From assembly GCA_024220525.1 (NCBI GenBank), contig JAMYWO010000120.1:88436-99484 (forward strand): DNA of 11,049 nt, read 5' to 3'. Both the position numbers and the translations under genes were made by a program. The DNA is from Cochliopodium minus (Eukaryota > Discosea > Himatismenida > Cochliopodiidae). Position 1 is the first letter of the stretch. Every line of letters begins with the position of its first letter. The notes beneath the pieces are model-generated. The model ran no database searches and was not told the DNA's origin. It saw only the letters and a list, made by a program, of their open reading frames with translations. Shown piece after piece: positions 6,001 to 11,049 of this stretch.

Positions 6001-8057
6001 GTTGTTGTTTGGGTGTGGTAACTTCTTTAGGCTCTTCTATTTCTGTACAATTAGGAGGTCCCAAAACATTCAATATCTTTTCGAGTTCATCCACAGCCTC
6101 TTTTATAGGATCATAATTTTCCATTTTCTTAATTTCTTCTTTACACTTTTTTTTTGTAGTTTTTTAATAATGAAAAAATAGATTTATGTTTTTTAAATTT
6201 TTTTTTTTGGGAATGTTTACCTTCCACATTATTTTGTGGAAAAATTTATTTATTTCATTTTCTTGGAAATGCTCTGTTTGTGTTTTCTCTAATTCTATAA
6301 TGTGGTTATAAAAAAAAAATGAAAATTTTGATAATAAAAATTTTAAATTTTAAATCTTAAAAAAAAAAAAAAAAAAATAAAAATAAAAATAAAATAATGA
6401 AATGATCAAATTTTTCAAATTATTAAATTTAAAAATAAAAATTATACTTACTTACATTTTCTACATTTTTTACATCTACAATACTATTTAAATATTTTCT
6501 CATTTTTTGTTGGTTGTTTTTAAGCCAAGGATCGAAAATGTCGTAGGGAGGCTTTTCGAAAAACAAAAAATTCGACATGTGTTGAATGATTCTCGACAAC
6601 AAAACCAAATTTTTTTGGGCTATTTGTGTTATTTTAGTGTCTTTTCTGATTACACCTAAAAGTTCAAAAAATAACATTTTAAATAAAAATAAAATAAAAT
6701 AAAACAAAATAAAAATGATATTTCAAAAAACATAAGAATAGATGTAGATCCAAATGAAAATAAAATGAAAATAAATCAAAAAAAATGAAGAAAAAACATA
6801 AAACTAGAAGAAATTAAGAAAAAAAATAAAAATAAAAAATAAAATATAATAAAACATAAAATAAAAAATAAAGTATTAAATCATTATTAATGATAAAAAA
6901 AATATTAATGATAAAAAAATTTTACCATAGGTCAAAGGAGAAGTGATATAAGGATTGATCAATCTCAGAATGATCAAACCACCAACTAAACTGAGATGAG
7001 AATCTTCATCTTCAGGATAATATTTCACTGCAAGACGATATACTTTGATGCAGATGCTCCTGATGGAACTGGGCATCGACTCAATGTTTTCTTGATCAGA
7101 TATCCTCTCGATGAATTTTCCAATGATCGCTTCTACAAGTGATCTATTTGTTTCTGATATCTCTTTGGTGACCATTCTAGAATAATCAAAAATGAGGAAA
7201 AATTTTTTTCAAATATTCAATAGAAAAAGTTGATTCAGATGATCAAAAATCCCCTATTTGAATTGAGTTGAAATCATGAATAAATTATTAAATTAAATTT
7301 CCCGTACATTTATAAATTTTAATTCTTAATTTAATTGTTTTTCGTTTAAATTAAATGTCAATATTATGCACCTATTCTTTATTGGAGAAATTCCAAGGAA
7401 TTTTTTTACAATGAATGATATTTGAGTTAAAAAGTTATCTTTGATTTTTATAAACTTTTACTGATATAATTCTCCTTTTAATTCGAATTTGAGATCAAAA
7501 TATTCAATACATTATGTTCGAGGAGATGAAATATTCATATTTTATATATATAATGTTATTTTGAGGTATTTTACTTTGTATCCACTTCAAAAATCATATC
7601 TGAATTGATAATGAGCGAGATGATATCTTTGATCAACTTCCTGATGTATCCCCCTTCCATCTTCCTGCAATATGCAGTGATAACTTTGGTAATGATAGAA
7701 TTTCCTCTGAGAGTGGATCCTGTATCACCCTTCTTCTTTGAGAATTCATATTCTAGGCCATAACTTAACCATTTGTCGAGCAATTCAGGCTCAAATATCT
7801 CTGATATAATATTGCTGTATTTATCTTGATCTTTCACATTTTCGATATGCAACCACATATTCGAACATGTGATCCTATATAATGATAGGAATTTAATTAT
7901 AATTGTTAAAACAGAAAAAATTATAATTTATCATTAATTGAAATTTTCTTTTGATAAATTAAGATTTATTGGTCAATTTTTTTTACTCTGGATATGATAC
8001 AACAAAATTTCTCAATTTAGAATAGGTATCGTCCAAATTCTCAATGTTATTATCCAT
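3094..8057 (-). CDS. RasGAP-SH3-coiled-coil protein, 11 exons
   Basis: Exons on the - strand: 8057-7987, 7874-7575, 7176-6926, 6655-6452, 6295-6221, 6138-5992, 5908-5797, 5674-5583, 5529-5502, 5308-4653 and 4538-3094, giving 3312 nt and 1103 residues. The RasGAP domain covers roughly residues 40-275: STLRGNS holds the arginine finger (Arg80), and ILRLINPYITSP (193-204) matches the family's FLRFINPAIVSP signature. An SH3 domain follows (about 352-412) with KDDII, WWFG (388-391) and GKQGFFP (397-403). Next come a Lys/Glu coiled coil (about 434-540), a basic Ser-rich linker, an acidic stretch (about 743-865) and a Ser/Pro/Lys-rich tail. It should speed GTP hydrolysis on Ras-type GTPases, with the rest acting as scaffold. 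No PH, C2 or SH2 domain, signal peptide or membrane segment is seen. The first ATG at 8057 is preceded only by A/T DNA. The long tail is probably disordered. Confidence 0.92.
3346..3375 (-). repeat. Proline-rich repeat, downstream copy (NIPHTQPPPT)
   Basis: Codes for NIPHTQPPPT at about residues 1034-1043 of the RasGAP protein, followed by HPVPKK. It matches NIPSKQPPPT coded at 3511-3540 (residues 979-988) in eight of ten positions. Both copies are preceded by Lys. The PPPT core next to basic residues is the kind of peptide that SH3 or WW domains bind. Confidence 0.75.
3421..3459 (-). repeat. Conserved 13-residue tail motif, downstream copy
   Basis: Codes for FPGIKIRSRESVF at residues 1006-1018 of the RasGAP protein. 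It is the second copy of a peptide also coded in the previous exon at 4672-4710. Only one residue differs (Val for Ile), although six codons differ at the DNA level. Confidence 0.9.
3511..3540 (-). repeat. Proline-rich repeat, upstream copy (NIPSKQPPPT)
   Basis: Codes for NIPSKQPPPT at about residues 979-988 of the RasGAP protein, preceded by PTPK and followed by KTSSPSK. See the partner copy at 3346-3375. The two copies flank the conserved FPGIKIRSRES motif at 3421-3459. Confidence 0.75.
4672..4710 (-). repeat. Conserved 13-residue tail motif, upstream copy
   Basis: Codes for FPGIKIRSRESIF at residues 627-639 of the RasGAP protein, just after the Lys-rich KRVKKKKN segment and close to the end of exon 10. 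Its partner lies in exon 11 (3421-3459), about 380 residues further on. Confidence 0.9.
7177..7574 (-). other. Intron 2 of the RasGAP gene (398 nt), no gene seen inside
   Basis: This is the longest intron in the window and separates the arginine-finger exon from the exon with the second conserved GAP signature. It is bounded by GTAAAATACC and GATTATTCTAG. It has fewer long A or T homopolymers than the other introns and contains mixed segments such as 7240-7280 and 7370-7410, with a small AAATTCC/GGAATTT palindrome at 7388-7403. I looked for a missed exon, a C/D snoRNA box pair and a tRNA fold and could support none. The protein frame is continuous without it. Confidence 0.6.
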
Positions 8058-8153
8058 TTTTTTTTATTTTATTTTTTTGACAAAACAAATATATATAGAA
8101 ACATTGTTCAGATAAGGAATAATTATTCATTTACGAAAGGGGTAAAAAAAAAT
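8058..8153 (-). promoter_or_regulatory. Short tandem intergenic region, RasGAP promoter
   Basis: Only 96 bases separate the LRR gene's stop codon from the RasGAP start codon on the same strand. They must contain the upstream gene's 3' end and the RasGAP promoter and leader. A TATATATAG string (8091-8099 read on +) and a T run just before the ATG (A-rich in the opposite sense) are visible, but such strings are common here and prove nothing. Confidence 0.5.
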
Positions 8154-11049
8154 TCAATTCTTCAAAGAATCAAAGATATTGGTGTTCGTATACTTCTTTT
8201 TGTTTCTTCTTTTCTTTTTAGGCAAATTGATGGGGATGAGATCATTCTCAGATTTCTTGGGAGAGATGGTTTCTCCATTGTTGGTTGTAGGAGGAATCTT
8301 CTCAATAGTAACCGACTTTTTCTTCTCATAGATTAAATCTTCGATGGGGTTTTCGTACTTGGTCAAAGCAACTTTATCTTTATACTGTCTCCATGTTTCA
8401 AAAAATTTCCACAATTGATGATTCCTCCATTTCTTGATAAAGCTTGATTTCAATTTCTTGTCAAACTCTTTTGATCTGAAAGATTCAACCTCATGCACTT
8501 CCGAAAACAAATAAAAATGACAGTTTTCTTGTTGTTTGTATTGTGAAGAAACATAAGAGAGGTAATAGCTAGATACATTGGTGGAACTATGGTGCAACAT
8601 TTGTAGCTTTGGAAAAAGTTTAGGGATGGAATAAACAAATTTGTTAGTACAACATCTATCTCTTAACATCAGTGTTTTTAAGTTTGGGCTTTTTGATAGA
8701 GAGTTTATCAAGTCATTAGTCTTGCAAGAAAAGTCAAGATCGAAATGAACCATCTTGGGGGCACACATAGAAAATTTTTGTAAGAGAGATCCATTGATCG
8801 AAATGCCTGCCAAAGAAGGAGCATCTAGCAGTTTCAGTTGCCTCAAGTTTTTACAACGACTCAACGAGAATGATTCCAATTTTTTGCAGCGCATGACACA
8901 TTTGAAAAGGAAAGGAAGATTGGCAATAAACTTTACTAGTGAATCATTTTCAATGTTTAGTGTTACAATGGAGAATAACATGTAAAAATCTAATTCTCTT
9001 ATAATAGGTAATGTTCCATTCTTGAGTTTGAGAGGTACTTTTCCAAAAGGTTTTTTGGGATTAACGTAGTCATTATAACCTACATGGAAAGTAGAGAGAT
9101 GAGAAGAGTAAAGGGGGTCTGATACTTGTTGGATTAGTTTTTCGCATATTGTGTTTAATTTTTCGTTTTTGAAGTCTTCTTCCTCGAGGGCCATCTCTTT
9201 AAACTCTAAAAACTCCACGTTCTTGCATTTAATAGACAAATCCTGTAGATTTTTGAATTTTCGAAGGGAAATATACTCGAAGTTATCATTTTCTATGATT
9301 ACAGAAGAATTTAAATCAAGATATCTGGAATCAAAAATGATCTCTCTGACAGGAATGGAAAAGTAAACATCCAAATGTTCTTGATCAACATAAACGGATT
9401 TATCTTCCTCAAATTCACAGATATCCACTTCGACCATGTTGGGAAACAACCTTGGAAGGGCTTTCAATACGTCAATGTAAGGAAGCTCACTAATAGTTTT
9501 CAAACTGACTTGAGTAAACAGCTCGAATAGTTTTGGAGGCTCTTCTTTTCTTTCAATGATATTTTTGAGGAAGCTAGTAACGAGAAAAGAGTTTTTTGTC
9601 GAGATCCTCTTGGTAAATTTCGAAATTTTTTGGACGTTGAAAAGATCCTCATCGTTTAGGAAATCAAAGTTGAAGAGCTCCACTTTTCTAGGCTTGTATT
9701 TTTCTATTCTTGACATCTGTTTTTTAACGTTTTTAGCACTCTTCCGAATGTTTTCAAACAAGAACTCATCAAAGATAGGGATTTCTTTGAAGAAAGTTTT
9801 GTTAAGATCTGTTTTCACGATGAGGCTGGGGAGATACAAGTTAAACTTTACTTTATTTTTGTATTGATGGCGGATGAGTAGCTTGGTAAGGGACTTTGAC
9901 TTTATATTGACTTCCTTTTCATTATTAAAAAATCTTGAATCAAAAGAAAGAAATTTCAGATTCTCAAATTTTTCTAATTCATTGAAACTAAGAGTGACAT
10001 TTTGAAGTTCAAAAAATGGAGGCGAATACAGCTCGCGAAGTTTAGAATAGTCGAAAAAACTCAAATCAAACAAGTCAGAGTTGGCTTGGTTCTCAATTCT
10101 AAAGTAGAACTTTTCAATTCTCTTGTAGTACAAGCTCATGAATTTAAGCTTTTCATTTTTGTCCCCAGTAAAAAGAGTTTGAGTATAAACTAAATTTAAT
10201 TTCTTTGGAAATCTCTCGCACTTCTCTGCGACTTTAATCAACCCAGAAACGCTCAGTTCTATAACCTTCCCATTATCCAAATTTTCATTGATCACCAGAG
10301 AACAAAAGTTGGGACAGTGTTCGGCTATAATATCGAGAATTTCGTCATTAATAAAAGCACAACCCAAAAACTCTAAGGATTTGAGAGTTTTACCACAGCA
10401 TTTAATCACTTTTATAAAGTTCTTTCTGTTTTTCAAGACGTGAAATTCTTCTCTAAGGAAATCTTTATAAGAAATTTTTTCTAGTTTGCTGCACAAGTGT
10501 GGATTGTTTGACAACAATAGAAGCTGCTCGTCGTTTTCCGAAGCCAAATAGATTTTTCTGAGTTTTTCGCAGTTAATAAGAAGTGTGTTTAACGATAAAT
10601 GAGACATTGGGCTCACTTTGATTCTGAGGTTTTCTATATTTGGACATTTCTTTGGGATTTCTTCGTACAAGTTGGCGAGATTGGATTCTGTATTTCCATA
10701 ACTCCTTTTTATTGATAACTCTTTGATCCCTTTCATTTGTTGGATACATTCCATCAGATCACTTTCGATCATTTCCTCTTCTTTTATTTTTAAGATTTCG
10801 AGCTTGAATGGATCTATCACGCTGTTGATAAAAAATGTTTTCTTTGGGAAATTTTCGTATGTGCTCCTCCATACACTCTTGATTACCAGTTTTTTTACTT
10901 TGGGAATATCTTCCTTAAATATTTAATAATGATAAAATTTTATTGTTAGTAAAAAAATGAAATTTTACTTTATCATTTTTAATCAATCTTGTGAGAGAAG
11001 AAAAGATTGATGATTCCAATTTATTATAGTTTGATAATCTCAATATTTT
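8154..11049 (-). CDS. Leucine-rich-repeat (FBXL/AMN1-like) protein, 5' end missing
   Basis: Two exons are visible on the - strand: 11049-10969 (27 codons, runs off the window) and 10913-8154 (919 codons plus TGA), joined by a 55-nt intron in phase 0. The join reads NDK then EDIPKVKK. A GTG at 10820 opens the long frame in a naive scan but is internal, because the frame continues 31 codons upstream to the acceptor. Irregular leucine-rich repeats fill most of the protein. The clearest unit, about visible residues 170-215, reads LKSLEFLGCAFINDEILD followed by IAEHCPNF, the cysteine-type LRR of FBXL/AMN1 proteins. An F-box, if present, would lie upstream of the window. The C-terminus has a Trp-rich helix (KKWRNHQLWKFFETWRQYK) and ends in a basic cluster, PKKKRRNKKK, that resembles a nuclear localisation signal. 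A substrate-recognition or scaffold role is inferred from the fold, not shown. Confidence 0.85.
10914..10968 (-). other. 55-nt intron with consensus TACTAAC branch site
   Basis: On the - strand it begins GTAAAATTTC and ends ATTTAAG. It contains TACTAAC (10951-10945), the exact yeast-type branch-point consensus, 31 nt before the acceptor. It contains in-frame stops, so it must be spliced for the LRR frame to be continuous. It is the best-defined intron in the window. Confidence 0.85.

Noticed and set aside
8755-10193. + strand ORFs of 63-103 codons within the LRR gene
   Set aside because: Antisense shadows of a single 919-codon exon with clear repeats.

Overview
This is nuclear DNA from an AT-rich, intron-dense unicellular eukaryote, most plausibly an amoeboid protist. 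Intergenic DNA and introns are almost pure A/T with long A and T runs and (AATAAAA)n repeats. Exons are visibly richer in G+C. Introns are short (mostly 53-160 nt) with GT...AG ends, TGA and TAA are both used as stops, and the proteins are eukaryotic signalling types (Rab, RasGAP, SH3, LRR). No bacterial operon, ribosome-binding site, tRNA, rRNA, CRISPR array or transposon was seen. The species cannot be fixed from the sequence alone.

Layout from left to right: (1) the last exon of an unrecognised + strand gene (145-320) behind an AATAAAA microsatellite; (2) a complete 10-exon, 261-codon endonuclease/exonuclease/phosphatase (EEP, DNase I-fold) gene on the - strand (1920 down to 376); (3) a 315-nt shared divergent promoter with a near-perfect palindrome; (4) a two-exon Rab GTPase gene on + (2236-2971); (5) convergent with it, an 11-exon - strand gene (8057 down to 3094) encoding a 1103-residue protein with an N-terminal RasGAP domain, an SH3 domain, a Lys/Glu coiled coil, an acidic stretch and a Ser/Pro/Lys-rich tail; (6) 96 nt upstream on the same strand, the 3' 946 codons of a leucine-rich-repeat protein (11049 down to 8154) whose 5' end lies outside the window.

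The exon models were built by hand. Every junction was required to have GT...AG ends and to keep reading frame, and both complete multi-exon genes close exactly (786 nt = 262 codons including the stop for EEP; 3312 nt = 1104 codons including the stop for RasGAP). Ten of the 23 exons modelled here are shorter than 95 nt and are invisible to a simple ORF scan. The Rab and the RasGAP belong to different GTPase branches (vesicle traffic versus Ras signalling), so their adjacency does not by itself imply a shared pathway.

The most interesting items are the RasGAP-SH3-coiled-coil architecture, a 13-residue peptide duplicated in its tail with five silent codon changes, proline-rich repeats that could bind the protein's own SH3, a triple tandem splice donor of which only the middle one keeps frame, and a 12-bp palindrome in the divergent promoter.
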